64,000 nucleotides of DNA, taken from positions 2,667,001-2,731,000 of the forward strand of contig WPIO01000008.1 of the NCBI GenBank assembly GCA_009760855.2, in the 5' to 3' direction. The notes under the pieces are model-generated. The model did no database searches. It was given only the letters and a program-made list of their open reading frames with translations, and was not told the origin of the DNA. The position numbers were made by a program, and so were the translations under genes. Each line of letters begins with the position of its first letter. Positions within the stretch are counted from its first letter, which is position 1. The stretch comes from Cristatella mucedo. Taxonomy: Eukaryota; Bryozoa; Phylactolaemata; Cristatellidae. Below are positions 1 through 10,741 of the stretch, one piece after another.

Positions 1-7
1 TCGCTCA

Positions 8-474
8 GCGCTCAGCAGATGGCGCGGCGTCTGCTGCGGTATCTCCGGAGAGGGCTACACGCTCATCGTCGGCACTCGGAATGAATGGCCGGCACCTGCA
101 CAGTCCAGATTCGACCGTACCCCTTGAATGGCGCAGAGCCACTTGCAATAGCAATCGTGGCATGGCTACCCGCTGATGAGGCCTTCAGCATACTTTTAAT
201 TCATTTCCCGCGCTGTTGTTTTTAATCTTGTCTGACTGACGTTTGACTTCGGCTCGACTCTAGGTCAGGCCCTCCATCAGCTGCACACGTCAGCACCGCC
301 GTAGAGTGACGCCGTGCAACGGTAATCCGGATCGTGGGCCTTCAGCATACCGCACGCAGTTTGAAGGCAGCTTTTGGCACGAAGCTGTAGTACTATTAAA
401 GGTCCGAGGCGTTAATTCTTCACCGGCGTCTTTTTTCTCTAGCCTAGCGCTCTACTCAGTCATTCATACCGACG
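8..474 (+). repeat. Direct duplicate, copy 1 (partner 13,840-14,307)
   Basis: About 465 bases closely match 13,840-14,307 in the same orientation, from the shared start CGCTCAGCAGATGGCGCGGC to the shared end near CCGACG. I see only scattered substitutions and small indels. Copy 1 is cut off exactly where an inverted LINE fragment begins (475), so the LINE sequence joined this repeat after duplication. No protein-like frame is convincing. It may be a dispersed repeat or a segmental duplication. Confidence 0.85.
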
Positions 475-578
475 TGCATAGAAGTGAAAGCCTAGATTGT
501 GCTTGGCAATCACATAAGCTACAGGGAGAGTATAAACCGTGAAAAGAACCGGACCTAGCAAGGAGCGCTGAGGTACCC
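475..578 (-). mobile_element. Inverted LINE-A reverse-transcriptase fragment
   Basis: Read on the minus strand this encodes the LINE-A reverse-transcriptase stretch [20 protein letters not shown] followed by the FHFYA start of the catalytic box. It matches the minus-strand copy near 59,086-59,190. It is joined head to head with the plus-strand LINE-A that begins near 580. The same RT stretch is also present in that plus copy, so this is an extra piece and not a simple inversion of one element. Confidence 0.75.
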
Positions 579-579
579 T

Positions 580-3048
580 GCAGATCTCATTCAATCTACA
601 GTGTGTGCCCACCTCATCCTCTAAAATAACCTGTGAATCGTGAAACCTCAAGACCCTTGACATCGATGCTGTCAGTGCGCGAATATCTGCTTCGCCTCTG
701 CTGCTCAGTCCTCCCTTCGATCTGTCATCGTTGGTAGATAGCTACAACACGACACTAGCTGACACGCTCGACGAGTTTGCACCTCTGACAAAGCGCACTG
801 TGCGCCCCCGCCCAGACGGCCTATGGTTTACCACAGACAATAAACTAGCCAGGTCTACTAAGCGAAAGCTTGAAAAAGCATACAAAAAATCTGGACTGAC
901 TGTCCATCGACAGGCATATGAAGACTACTGTAGGTCGTACCAATCAATCCTAGCTAAGGCCAAGTCTAGCTTCTATAGAAACATTGTTGAATCACAGATG
1001 CACAATCCGAAAATGCTGATGTCGACGATAAACCATCTCCTCAACCGCTCCCAGGTTAGCTCCTTACCTGATGATCCTTGTGATGATTTAGCCGATCGCT
1101 TCTCTCGATTCTTTGTGCAGAAGATAGACAAGATCAGGGAATCCATCCCTGCCATGACAACATCTCCACTAGAATGCTGTTCCCAGATTCCGGGCTGCAC
1201 CTTCAATGTCCACATTTAAGCCGGTACTAGTGATCTAGTCCTGAAGCTCGTATCTCAATCAAAGAAGACAACAAGTCCTCTGGACCATATTCCAACTGTC
1301 CTGCTCATACGTTGCATTGATCTGCTGCTGCCATGCATAGCTAACATCATTAATATGTCATTAGCCTCAGGTCATGTCCCAGCACCTTTCAAAAAAGCTG
1401 TAGTCAGGCCACTTCTCAAGAAATCGACACTAGACCAAGAGAACTTAAGCAACTACCGCCCAGTCTCCCTTCTACCATTCATATCAAAGACACTGGAACA
1501 AGTCATGGCGGACGAGCTAAACTCATATATCGAAACCTCACACCTATCTAGTAAGTTCCAGTCTGGCATTAGAGCTAGTCAATCCACAGAGTCAGCATTG
1601 CTTAGGGTATACAACGACCTACTTAGGAATGCAGACATGGGTAGAGTGTCTCTGCTTGTTTTGGTCGATCTTTCAGCAGCTTTTGATACCATCGATCACA
1701 AAGTTCTCCTAGAGCGCCTCTCATCTCGCCTGGGCATCACAGGCACTGCTCTGCAGTGGTTCAGGTCGTACCTCAGTGGGAGACTCCAGAGTATTGACGT
1801 GAACGGACAAAGATCATCTGAGGTACCTCGGAAATATGGCGTAGCTCAGGGCTCAGTGCTTGGTCCGGTTCTTTTCACGGTTTAAACTCTCCCTCTTGCT
1901 GATGTGATTGCCAAGCACAATCTAGGCTTTCACTTCTATGCGGATGACACTCAGTTGTACCTTTGCTTTGATCCCTCCTAGCCTTCGAGCACCTCAAATT
2001 CTTTCAACTCACTTGCTGCATGTATTAATGACATCCGCATATGCATGGCAGCAAGTTTTCTAAAACTAAATGACGATAAAACTAACTCACTAGTTATGGG
2101 CAAACCCAGTGTGATTCACAAATTGGAAAGGCTGACGCTCAAAATTGGTCCTGCTAGCATATCTCCTGTTGAATCAGCTCAAAATCTAGGTATCATATTC
2201 CAAAGCGACCTCTCGTTAAACGACCATATCAGCTCCACGGTCAAATCTGCCTATTGTTAGCTTCATAATATTGCTAAAATTCGGGCTTGTTTAGATAAGG
2301 ATACCACATCTAAGTCGGTCCATGCATTCGTGACATCCCGTCTCGACTTCTGCAACTCACTGCTCGCTGGCCTACCGCCATGTGCGATCAGGCATGTGCA
2401 GCTGGTGCAAAACTCTGCAGCTGGCTTGTCTGTCGTGAGCGTCGCAGTTGCCACATTACTCCACTTCTCGCCGACCTGCACTGGCTACCAGTCAAGCAAC
2501 GGATACAATTCAAGGTTTTGTCGCTCACTTTTAGGTCACTTCATTCTTTGGCTCCAGCCTATCTCTCAGATATACTCCCCCATCAGGCCAAGCATCGTAC
2601 CACCCGCTTTTCGCAATCCAACAGTCTACAAATACCCCGTACAAACCTCAAATCCTTTGGAAACCGTGCATTTAGTTCGTATGCTCCCAAAGCCTGGAAC
2701 TCCCTTCCGACCTGCGTCAGAACATTCCCTGACCTGACCACATTTAAAAAGAATTAAAAAACACACCTATTTAGGACAGCATTTAGTGGGTTCCTGTGAT
2801 TCGTCCTTCAAGTGCCTATGCGTGCTGACACTGTGAATGCTGCCACCAACCACATTTGCATGCTGACCCTGTGCATATCACCCCTAACCATGTGATTCAT
2901 TTTGTTTGTTTGTCAAGCATGAATTTACTCACCATTCAATTACATTTCCCTTTGCAGCAAATGTAAAGCGCCTGGAGTGAGATTAAGTTCTCTGAGGGCG
3001 CTTTACAAGTGCAATATTTCTATTATTATTATTATTATTATTTCTGCC
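580..3048 (+). mobile_element. LINE-A, CR1/L2-like non-LTR retrotransposon (5' truncated)
   Basis: It runs from the linker after the endonuclease to the 3' tail. Reverse-transcriptase blocks are clear: [37 protein letters not shown] and [10 protein letters not shown]. The 3' end carries a conserved hairpin, AAAGCGCC..GGCGCTTT, near 2,965-3,005 and then an (ATT)n tail. These features are typical of the CR1/L2 group. In-frame stops and frame changes show a dead copy. It serves as the best LINE-A reference in the window. Confidence 0.85.
731..2757 (+). pseudogene. LINE-A ORF2 reverse transcriptase, broken
   Basis: Coding remnants occur at 731-1219, 1355-1885, 2045-2260 and 2380-2757. The first three share one frame and the C-terminal piece is in another. 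The order is the EN-RT linker, RT fingers and palm ([30 protein letters not shown]), the YADD active site near 1,938, the thumb (NDDKT), then the C-terminal domain ending in a KAWNSLPTC-type motif. Stops after 1219, 1885, around 1,980 and after 2260, plus the frame change near 2,400, abolish function. The family uses target-primed reverse transcription; this copy cannot. Confidence 0.8.
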
Positions 3049-3051
3049 TTA

Positions 3052-3450
3052 GCAGTCTCAGTCGATTTATTGCACGAGGCAATAGGAAATACGAGTTAAT
3101 TATCCCTTTTAGCAACCTTCTCGTTTTTACATAAAAAGTGGAAAATGTTTCATTTGATTTAGATAGAGATGCAGATATTCAAGATATAATCAAACATGAA
3201 AGATATTGTTTCGACCACTCACTACCTATCAGAGGTTGTCTCTAACCTTGAATTATCATTAAATGTTATCTCGGAAAAGTTCTCAACATCATTACATCTG
3301 TTCTACTATCACCAAATTCATGACGTTATAGTTGTTACGGATGATTCTACGAAGTGAATCTGCCGATGCACCGATCGAAACTAGCGCTTACGACTTCTCT
3401 AACGATTCCGACAGTTAAGATTGTAATCCTTAAAAGCGTAGAATAGTAAG
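3052..3450 (+). repeat. AT-rich unit U, copy 1 (plus orientation)
   Basis: This is homologous, inverted, to 11,240-11,800 and 22,780-23,160. The best protein-like patch reads DRDADIQDIIKHERYCFD near 3,160-3,215. The equivalent in the copy at 22,772-23,062 is DRDEDIQDIIKHERHCFD. Coding-like conservation across copies suggests that the ancestor carried a gene. I do not recognise the family. Frames are broken here. Confidence 0.6.
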
Positions 3451-3451
3451 A

Positions 3452-3897
3452 AGTCCCTCACCAGGCTAAGCATCGTACCACCCGCTTTTCGAAATCTAAC
3501 TGTTTAATTGAACCTCGTGCTAATCTCAAATCCTTTAGAGATCGTGCCTTCAGTTAGTATGCTTCCAAAGCCTGGAACGCACTTACGACTTCCGTTACGA
3601 CATCTCGTGACATGACCACATTTAAAAAGACTAAAAGCGCAAATATTTATCGCAGCATTTAGTGGGTCCCTGTGTTTCATCCTTTATGTGATTATGCATG
3701 CTGACCCTTGCATGCTGCCACTAAACATACTTGCATGATGACCCTGTGCACGTCAATCCTAATAGTTTCATTCTTGTCGTCTGTTGAGCTTGCTACTACT
3801 AACCAATCGATCGTTGCTTTGAGTCAAGCAATTGTAATGCACCTAGAAAGAGATTGAATTCTTCGAGGGCGCTTTATTAAATTTATTATTATTATTT
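3452..3897 (+). mobile_element. LINE-A 3' fragment
   Basis: It starts CCTCACCAGGCTAAGCATCG and corresponds to LINE-A from about 2,575 on, through the 3' UTR, the GCGCC/GGCGC hairpin and an ATT-rich end. It abuts AT-rich unit U at the same junction seen in the inverted copy near 11,235, so U and this fragment moved as one composite. Confidence 0.75.
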
Positions 3898-5740
3898 TCA
3901 CGTAACTTAAGGGAATAGATTAATAAGAAAAAGTATGCCTATCTTACAGTTAACAGCGATATGATTACATCTTTTTAAAGAAAGTTACGTAACCTTCATA
4001 TTTTTTGCAATCCTGATGAGCTTTAAGATACTGCTTACCGTGATTACCGGCTCCTACGTGAATAGGTGAACGACATTCATAAAGTTTCCAACACGTCATG
4101 CTAGTCCCGAATTCCAAACCATTCTCACCCACTACATTACGGGCTAGTTATCTATACTGGTTTGATTTTTGTCGCTTCTACTAGTTTTGTGCCGCTCTGT
4201 CTCGCTTCGCAATCGTTCAAGTATTCTATTAATTTTGACAACTTCTGTACCCATCATCTACCTCTTTCAGCATTTCATTCTTCAAAATCTTTCCACTACT
4301 GAATACTATTAATACTGAATACTCAATTCTAATAATAATCGTCAAAATATTTTCCCTACTGCTACGTAAATAATCTCTCAGCAACTGTTCTTTTCATCTT
4401 CTCAACCATCGCAACATATTTCTTAGTTACAGCTCCTCTAATCATGATGTAATGTTTCTCAATTTACCTTTTGAATGTTCGCTCAAACTCTGATTAAAGA
4501 TCTAATTTCATAGCTCTTGGATACTTTGGTTATATTTTTGATTTGATGCTTCTTCTAGCTGTAATAACATCTTTAGCCGTCTTTGTCTTTACAGCTCTAG
4601 CATCTGTATAAATACAAGCCACGATTATAAAAAGCTAAAAGCGTACTTGGATTTTTTATCACTAGATAGGAAGAGTATGTCAGCTTGATGTTGATCATTG
4701 AGTATGGTAACGTTAAAGAAACTGTTTGAAATTCTAATATTGCTACTCTTGAATACTTGATTGGTCGCTGCATTCTCATCTTATTGTCCATCTCTTTTTA
4801 TTTCCTTTAGTGTCGTAAAAAGCATTCCTTCTATTAAGCATGTGGCTTTTATTTGTAATCTTAGTAAACTTGATTAGACATCCCGAGATATTTACGAGTT
4901 AATTACCACGTAAAAACCAGACTTGATTTGCCTCAGTTGCCAACCTCTAATAATATAACGTTACAAGTTAATACATTCTTACTGCGACAACGATGAGAAT
5001 GAAACGGGCTTTGCAGCTAACGGCAAAGTACGCATGAGGTGTTAGGGGATAACTTGCAATTCGTATTCAAAGACACCTCAAATACTTTTAAAGCTCATAA
5101 CGAACGTGAAAGCACGCATTCATTGGCTTGAGGATGCGTAAACTTTAAACCTAAGAAAGTATTTTCAACAGCCTGCGATTGCCCTTCGCCCATCAAACAC
5201 GAGTGTTTGGATCACTTTTGCAAGATAGTTGAAGCAGTGATTCAGATCTTTAATAATACTAAATATTAAAGGAATATCGCAAAGATTAAGAAAGTATCAG
5301 TTTTAATATTGTAATTACTCTATTCATGTAACTATGTTGGTGACTGAGATACTCAAGTTTGTGCTTTCAGTGCTACTAATAACTTTAGAACCAACGTGAA
5401 TTCTACCAAATACAGCTTGATATCTCCGTCCACCCTCAACATTAATTATTCCGATATGACAAAAAGGTAAGGTGGTAATCAAGTTTTGAGCTAAAATCAC
5501 ACATTTATTCTACAAGAAACGAACTGGTTATTCTAAGAGGTTTATTTTTAGTTGGTCAAGTATAGCTAGTACCGAATGCTATTTCGTCCTATCACGTAGT
5601 TCTAGGTAGTATTAGCGGTAGTAATTCGCTAACTCTCTATCAAACACGCTATCCGCGTACGATTTGTTAGCGGTATCATTAGGATTACTAGGATTTCTTA
5701 CATTGGTTGTCTTTTTAATACTGATTTAACAGCATCGTAT
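3898..5740. repeat. AT-rich tract, mostly unassigned
   Basis: No supportable gene. Positions about 5,110-5,340 are homologous, inverted, to about 20,020-20,265. The shared text includes a run around AATATCGCAAAGAT and CTATTCATGTAACTATG. This ties the tract to the AT-rich material that interrupts a LINE at 19,500-20,430. The rest shows no motif I can name. Confidence 0.4.
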
Positions 5741-5784
5741 GTCCAGCTGCAGAAGAACCTTGGTAGCTTTCACCTATGCTTGCT

Positions 5785-5875
5785 GCTGTCAATATAGAAT
5801 CGTCCGCTGCATGGCTCGAACCCACGACCTGAGCAGTGAAGAGGCAAGCACATTACCTCCCGGGCTATCAAGGTC
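5785..5875 (-). mobile_element. tRNA-derived SINE remnant
   Basis: The minus strand holds a pol III B-box-like GGTTCGAGCC preceded by GCTCAGGTCGTG and followed by a degenerate GCAGCGGACGATTC. This matches the head of the SINE family seen at 29,905 and 49,820. Flanks are degraded. Confidence 0.5.
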
Positions 5876-6599
5876 AGTAAATATTCTGAACTTTAGATTA
5901 CCAATATTTAGGTTATACAATACTCGAACAGACTTTAGCACTACATCAAGTTTCATCAATCCGTAGGTAACGCGAAAGTGATCACCCCAAGTAGTTGGAG
6001 CAGTAGGTACCAAGTACCAATAATTAGATTGTATCGTGAATTCTATCATACCCAAACCTCCAGTCATCATATCACCAATTTTATGAACTTTGGAATCCAG
6101 TTGAGCTTTCCCAACCGAATGAATACAATTGACAGAAGCACCATCATTGGTTATTTTTTACAAGAGCTATCAGTTGTAGATATGGCAGTTGCAATGGATA
6201 GTCTTGGCTGGTTTTTTCTGCGTGTTTTGTATTAAAAGCGTCTCTAGTACTGACAGGATTCTTAAAATTTGCATCTCTATAACCACCCATATCCAAGTGT
6301 GTGTGTGTGTACTTCATGCCGCAGAAATTACCAATTTAGTCTCTTTTTCTGATCATTCTATATTGTAGATTTTTAACTTCAGAATGATTAACAACTTCGG
6401 TTACTAGTGGTGTTATTGTCTTAGAGCTATTGTAATCAGGTTCCCAAACAAGTTGTACGCATAATTTGCTTACATAAATTTTATTTTCGAGTATTTTCCT
6501 TTGATATAATGATTTTGGTATTATGCACAAAGTGCATGCATAAAGCGGCTAAAGAAACATCACGTTGACGGAGGACGATATATAACCGTGTTATACGTT
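5876..6599. other. AT-rich sequence with no identified feature
   Basis: Only short frames occur, without recognisable motifs, plus a brief TG repeat near 6,297-6,309. I see no gene here. Confidence 0.4.
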
Positions 6600-7090
6600 T
6601 AGCTCGCTCCATTCTTTTACTCCAGCCTACCTATCAGATCTTCTGCCCCACCAGGCTACGCATCGCGCCACCCGCATTTCTGAATCTAACTGTTTACCTA
6701 TACCTCGCACAAACCTCGAATCCTTTGGAGACCGTGCCTTCAGTTCGTATGCTCCCAAAGCCTGGCACTCATTCCCGACTTCCGTCACGACGTCCCCTCA
6801 CGTGACCACATTTAAGAAGAAAGTGAAAATGAACCTATTTATGACAGCATCTAGTGGGTCCCTGCGTTTCATCCTCCTTCATGTGCTTATGCGTGCTGCC
6901 ACTGTGCATGCTGCCACCAACCACGTTTGCTGACCCATGTCACCCCTCACCATGTTATTCAAGCTGTTTATCGAGCGTGCTACCGCTGGCCATTCGGTCG
7001 TGTTTCCTTTGTAGCAAATGTAAAATGCCCAGAAAGAGAATGAGTTCTCTAAGGGCGCTGTAAATCAAGTGTGGTGTTATTTTTATTATT
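6600..7090 (+). mobile_element. LINE-A 3' fragment
   Basis: It matches the C-terminal domain and 3' UTR of LINE-A, including CCAGCCTACCTATCAGAT, CACCAGGCTACGCATCG, CCCAAAGCCTGGCACTC and the terminal hairpin, then a short ATT tail. It is diverged and has no open frame. Confidence 0.75.
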
Positions 7091-7425
7091 CATAGTAATC
7101 TCGAGCATTTTGCCGGGGTGCCTGAACACGTTAGTGAGCGCGTAATGTCACGAGAGCTTGTGATTTCCACCTCTGTGCCATTTAACGCTTGACCCTGAAA
7201 GCGACAAAAGTGGCGGCATGGCCTCGAGCTCGTTAGTAGGCTTAAGCTATTCAGCGAATAACTGCACTTTATCTTCGCCGCAGCCGTCCAATCGCGTAGG
7301 AGGCTGCGGCCCTGTGGGTGCTCAGTCACCTTTCGGGTTGAAAAGGGTGCTAGAGACTGAGATTTGGCTGTCCGCCCACCCGCGTCTGCTTAAAATGACG
7401 CCGTCGTACAGAGAGTGCTCACACG

Positions 7426-7431
7426 TTTATT
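7426..7431 (-). terminator. Poly(A) signal AATAAA of paralog copy 1
   Basis: AATAAA on the minus strand lies about 360 bases past the stop codon of the minus-strand paralog. The inverted paralog has the same hexamer in matching context (17,059-17,064, CACTTTGCAAATAAA). Confidence 0.55.
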
Positions 7432-7559
7432 TACAAAGTGAAAATGGCAAGCGAGACGCGGGGCTAGCCGCGCCGTCGCCAGAACTGTCGCTGCCGCTGG
7501 CTAGTCCGTGGTGCGATGAGTAAAGCCACGTGGTAGAGCTACAACGTCGCAGCGGTAAC

Positions 7560-7562
<3 letters not shown>

Positions 7563-7644
<82 letters not shown>
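7563..7644. repeat. (GA)n microsatellite
   Basis: About 40 GA dinucleotides (CT on the sense strand of the paralog gene), then an interrupted GA-rich tail to about 7,720. It sits between the stop codon and the poly(A) signal, as does the CT tract of the other paralog. Serine-leucine frames here are artefacts. Confidence 0.95.
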
Positions 7645-7647
<3 letters not shown>

Positions 7648-7788
7648 GTAGAGAGAGACAGAGACGGAGAAACAAAGAGAGACAGAGACATAGAGAGCGA
7701 CAGAGACAGAGATAAAGACAGTGACGGAGACGTAAATATAAATCGAGATAGAGACATATATAGACAGTGCCATGGATGTGCGAACGTC

Positions 7789-8529
7789 TCATCGACCGTA
7801 AAAATTCTCGAGTTTGACGAGGGTTTTGTACTGCGATTCAACCAAATGCCGCGTCAGGTTAGCCAGCGAGTACGCGTACCGGCAGGTATGCGACGTGTAC
7901 GCTGATTCATCAAAGACGCCCGGCCTCAAAAACACTTCCGCATGTCTTCCTTGCGAGTGCATAATGCGTCTGATGGATTCCTTCACCGAGGTGAATTTCC
8001 TTACCATATCGCTGTCCGCTTGCAGATTTCGTTCGTACATCAGTGCGGCTCTCCAGAATGGCTCGGCAGTCGCCAATCTGTCGATCTCGCGCTGCACGCA
8101 GGCAGGAACGTCGCCGCGGGACCGCTGCTGCAACGTACGTGCGGGTGCCAGGTCTCCAGCCCGCTCGTTCCAAAGCATGGCGACCAGCAAGGACGCAGGG
8201 CGCAGCCCGACAGCCTGCGGCGGCGGCGGCAGCTGCTGCAGTGGCGGCAAAATGCCGACTCTTTTGCTGGCTTGGCCTCTCGCCCTTTTACGATTGGCGG
8301 TCCGAATGACGAATGGCGGCTCGAATGAATGGCGGCTTGGGCGAAGCGGCGCGGCGTCGCTACGTACCCGAAGCTGAACTTCTAAGCAGGTCGCTGATAC
8401 TGAATCGTTAGGGAAGTGGATGGCTAGAAGCTCTGGCGACCGGATCGAGCAAGAAGACGCGTAAGTCGATTTCCCAATCTGCAATTCAAGGAAGCGTAGT
8501 ATCTGCAGTAGCAAATAGGCCGCCGCCGC
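7789..8529 (-). CDS. Paralog copy 1, exon 2: unknown protein, intact
   Basis: This exon has 246 codons plus a stop. It starts after an acceptor (CTCTGCGCCAG) and continues the frame of exon 1 (phase 0), giving a 270-residue protein. The N-terminal part is AAAAYLLLQILRFLELQ; the middle is proline and glutamine rich; the C-terminal half is helical and charged, with DRLATAEPFWRAALMYERN and VFLRPGVFDESAYTS. The inverted paralog at 16,046-16,748 conserves these blocks. A cryptic donor-like GTACGT and an acceptor before AVGLRPAS could remove the low-complexity middle in frame. I see no signal peptide and no catalytic motif. I do not recognise the family. Confidence 0.65.
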   Translation of the reverse strand, partial: AAAAYLLLQILRFLELQIGKSTYASSCSIRSPELLAIHFPNDSVSATCLEVQLRVRSDAAPLRPSRHSFEPPFVIRTANRKRARGQASKRVGILPPLQQLPPPPQAVGLRPASLLVAMLWNERAGDLAPARTLQQRSRGDVPACVQREIDRLATAEPFWRAALMYERNLQADSDMVRKFTSVKESIRRIMHSQGRHAEVFLRPGVFDESAYTSHTCRYAYSLANLTRHLVESQYKTLVKLENFYGR

Positions 8530-8621
8530 CTGGCGCAGAGGCGCTCCGCGCTCGACTATTCTCGCTGATTCTCGGCGTTTCTCGCTTATTCGCGCCGATT
8601 CTCGCCGATCGCTGCACTTAC

Positions 8622-8693
8622 CACCGTCAGTTTGGCTTCCGTCGTCAGCACGACTAGCTCTTCGAAAAGCTGCAAAAGCGTGGCGATATGCAT
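8622..8693 (-). CDS. Paralog copy 1, exon 1
   Basis: The ATG at 8693 sits in GCGGCCATGC, a strong Kozak context shared with the other paralog. The 24 codons read MHIATLLQLFEELVVLTTEA then KLTV, an amphipathic leucine-rich helix. The exon ends at a consensus donor GTAAGT in phase 0. The reading upstream of this ATG is also open, so an earlier start is possible, but the conserved Kozak context favours this one. Confidence 0.65.
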
Positions 8694-8872
8694 GGCCGCG
8701 GCGAGTTGTGCTGGCAGAAGCGAGGCGACCGCGAGGAGTCCGACCGACTCAACGGAATCTCGGTGGCGAGAGGCGGCAACTGTCTGTAGATCGGTCGCAG
8801 TTGCACTTTTTTCTGCTGCTGCTTCCGCTGCCCGAGGCTTAGCCGTGACTTGCCGAGGTACGCTCCGCGTGG

Positions 8873-8879
8873 TTTTATA
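8873..8879 (-). promoter_or_regulatory. TATA box TATAAAA of paralog copy 1
   Basis: TATAAAA on the minus strand lies about 180 bases before the ATG. Flanks (ATCTAGGAACGGAGCACATC upstream, CCACGCGGAGCGTACCT downstream) are conserved in the inverted paralog at 15,704-15,710, which supports a core promoter with a start site some 25-30 bases downstream. Confidence 0.6.
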
Positions 8880-8990
8880 GATGTGCTCCGTTCCTAGATA
8901 TTCCTGTAAGGTGACAAGTCAAGGACAAGAACCAAGGCCGGCGAGCGACGCACCGAGCGCGTTGGCGTCGAGGCGACATCCCGTTTCCAG

Positions 8991-9687
8991 GCCCACAGCT
9001 AGCGTGTCTGCATGCTGCGGAGGAGATCGCTGTCTTCCGTGTAGCGTATCCGCGTGGGTTGCTTTCGCGATCGCCATCGGCGCGCGGTGTGTCATCGATC
9101 AGCGTGCAGACGACGCCGCCGCATCGCGCCCGACAATCCGATGAGAAGACGTGCACGCTGCATACTCTGCAACCCGTCGATTGATGACCAAGGAGGGGCG
9201 GTCTGCACACGTACGCGAGCGTGCACGTCCAGAATTGCTGACTGCTTCCAAGTTTTGGAGTGCTCACGAAGCGTTGTCGCAGTTGCCCGGTCGGCGCCGT
9301 CGGGCGCCTTGCCATGGCGGCCATTGGCCGTGTGATGGCTCGTCCTCTCAGACGCAACGGCCGCGATTTCGTGCGCTTCGTGCCTGTGCTTGGGTGCCTG
9401 ACCTCCGTGCCTGACCTTGGGTGAGCGGAATAATAAAGATAGCCTTTCAGCAAGGCTGGCGGCCGCTTCCGCTTCGCTTGCTGCCGCCGCAGCGCCACCT
9501 TCTGCAGGGCTGGCGGGCGGGCGGGCGCCGCTCCATTCGGCAAGGATGCGCGATTCGCCACGCTTCCGGCCTTCTTCGCGAGCCATCGCGTGCCTGCATC
9601 ATCGGGATCAGTCGCAGCGTCAGGAGAGCGGCTGACATAGTGAGTAGCAGGGCAGCAGCAGTCTTCCTGTGCTGCTTCTCCGTCTAA
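8991..9687. other. GC-rich upstream region without a supported gene
   Basis: CpG-rich sequence upstream of paralog copy 1. Several frames are open because of base composition. The longest, on the minus strand (8,875-9,795), runs across the TATA-box flank and an antisense LINE fragment, so I do not accept it as a gene. Confidence 0.45.
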
Positions 9688-9812
9688 TGACCGTTGGCGG
9701 AAGAAGCTTCTGCTCTGCAGGTCCGAAACTGCTGAGCTCATTGTCACGATTCTTACGGAACGACAACTACTCTCCTGCTCCCGACTGTGGCACAAGCTTT
9801 CCAGCCACCTTA
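9688..9812 (+). mobile_element. LINE-B fragment, 5' part of a nested pair
   Basis: It is homologous to LINE-B near 21,150-21,260. It encodes a degenerate GRSFCSAGPKLLSSLSRFLR followed by NDNYSP. It is interrupted by a LINE-A tail at 9,813-9,903 and resumes at 9,904. Confidence 0.7.
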
Positions 9813-9903
9813 TAATAATAATAATAATAATAATAATGCACTTTATAAAGCGTCCCCGGAGAACTCAATCTCTTTCTAAGCGCTTTACGCTTAAAAGGGT
9901 ACG
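9813..9903 (-). mobile_element. LINE-A 3' tail inserted in LINE-B
   Basis: The plus strand shows (AAT)n, then the reverse complement of the LINE-A end hairpin (AAAGCG...CTCAATCTCTTTCTAAGCGCTTTA). Only the last 90 bases are present. It splits a LINE-B fragment, so it inserted later. Confidence 0.75.
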
Positions 9904-10110
9904 TCCATTCTACTCACTGCCTCATTTGCTGTCCCTAACTCAGCTAGGCTTATCACTTTCTCTGCGTGGCGCGACATGAAGTCTGTTGGCTGCCGAATGC
10001 TGACCGAAAGCCGCTTAGGCTGTGAGTGTGCGCTATACAAAACTCTCCTGCGTGATTCTCACATAGCCTCCGTGGATTTTCGGAATTACAGGCGGAGATA
10101 ATTTGAATTG
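9904..10110 (+). mobile_element. LINE-B 3' end, 3' part of a nested pair
   Basis: It contains GAAAGCCGCTTAGGCTGTGA, the hallmark end of the LINE-B frame, and the 3' UTR motif TTACAGGCGGAGATA. The same tail occurs at 21,360-21,480, 30,340-30,440 and 57,880-57,980. Confidence 0.75.
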
Positions 10111-10255
10111 CATTGTCGGGATCGACTGGTTGGGTCCATTTTGGATCAACCTCCCCTAAGCTGACTCGACCTTACAAAATCCGTTCGTACGCAATTTTTT
10201 AAATAGTCTCCCTAATCCGATAATCCTAACCAGTCACTATAATCCACACCTAGAA

Positions 10256-10484
10256 ATGGTCGCTGCCGCTCGTTCTGTCTCCGCCGATAGCTGCCCCTTA
10301 CGAAGGTCCATTAGATCGCTTCCTGTCGCGGAGCGCACTAGAAAGCGCTCCGAGAGCGCTCAGCTCTCGAAGGTGCGGACGACGCGCGCCGACGCGCTCA
10401 CGCTCGTTAGCGGCTCGTCGTCGGAGACTCGCCAACTCCGCCAACGTAGCACAGCGAGTCCCGAAGAGGCGATGTGGACGGCGT
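10256..10484 (+). CDS. Possible first coding exon, unknown
   Basis: An ATG in AGAAATGG context opens a basic, serine and arginine rich frame (MVAAARSVSADSCPLRRSIR...) that reaches a strong donor-like GTAAGTCA at 10,485. Without splicing the frame runs on to 10,741. No downstream exon or homologue was found. The composition could also produce this by chance. Confidence 0.22.
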
Positions 10485-10741
10485 GTAAGTCAAGCACTCT
10501 CACTCTGCCCACTAACTGTGCTTGGCTTTTCGGCGACCCGTTGCGTACCGCCGCTCTGGTGGGCTTCCTCGTTCCGTATGATACACCTTGTCGCCTACCT
10601 GGGAGCGCGCCAAGCAGGAGGGCACTGCTTCCGCGTTCTACGAGCAATCGCGAGCCCAAGGTGCTCTTACGCTCAACCGCACCCAAGATCGCTGAAAGCG
10701 ACGCTCTAAATTACTTATCGCGCGCAGCACGGAAAAAATAG

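Larger units (their letters stand above)
7340..8990 (-). repeat. Inverted segmental duplicate, arm 1
   Basis: The whole transcription unit (upstream GGATGTCGCC block, TATA box, two exons, CT microsatellite and poly(A) signal) is repeated in opposite orientation at about 15,600-17,165. The arms are about 6.6 kb apart. They are clearly diverged in the low-complexity middle and 3' flank but well conserved in exon 1 and the C-terminal coding part. Confidence 0.8.

Noticed and set aside
475..3048. Twin-priming inversion as origin of the 5' inverted LINE-A piece
   Set aside because: The inverted segment duplicates a region that is also present in the plus part, which simple twin priming does not give.
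8875..9795. 306-codon minus-strand frame
   Set aside because: It covers a promoter region conserved with the inverted paralog and an antisense LINE-B piece; no domain or start support.
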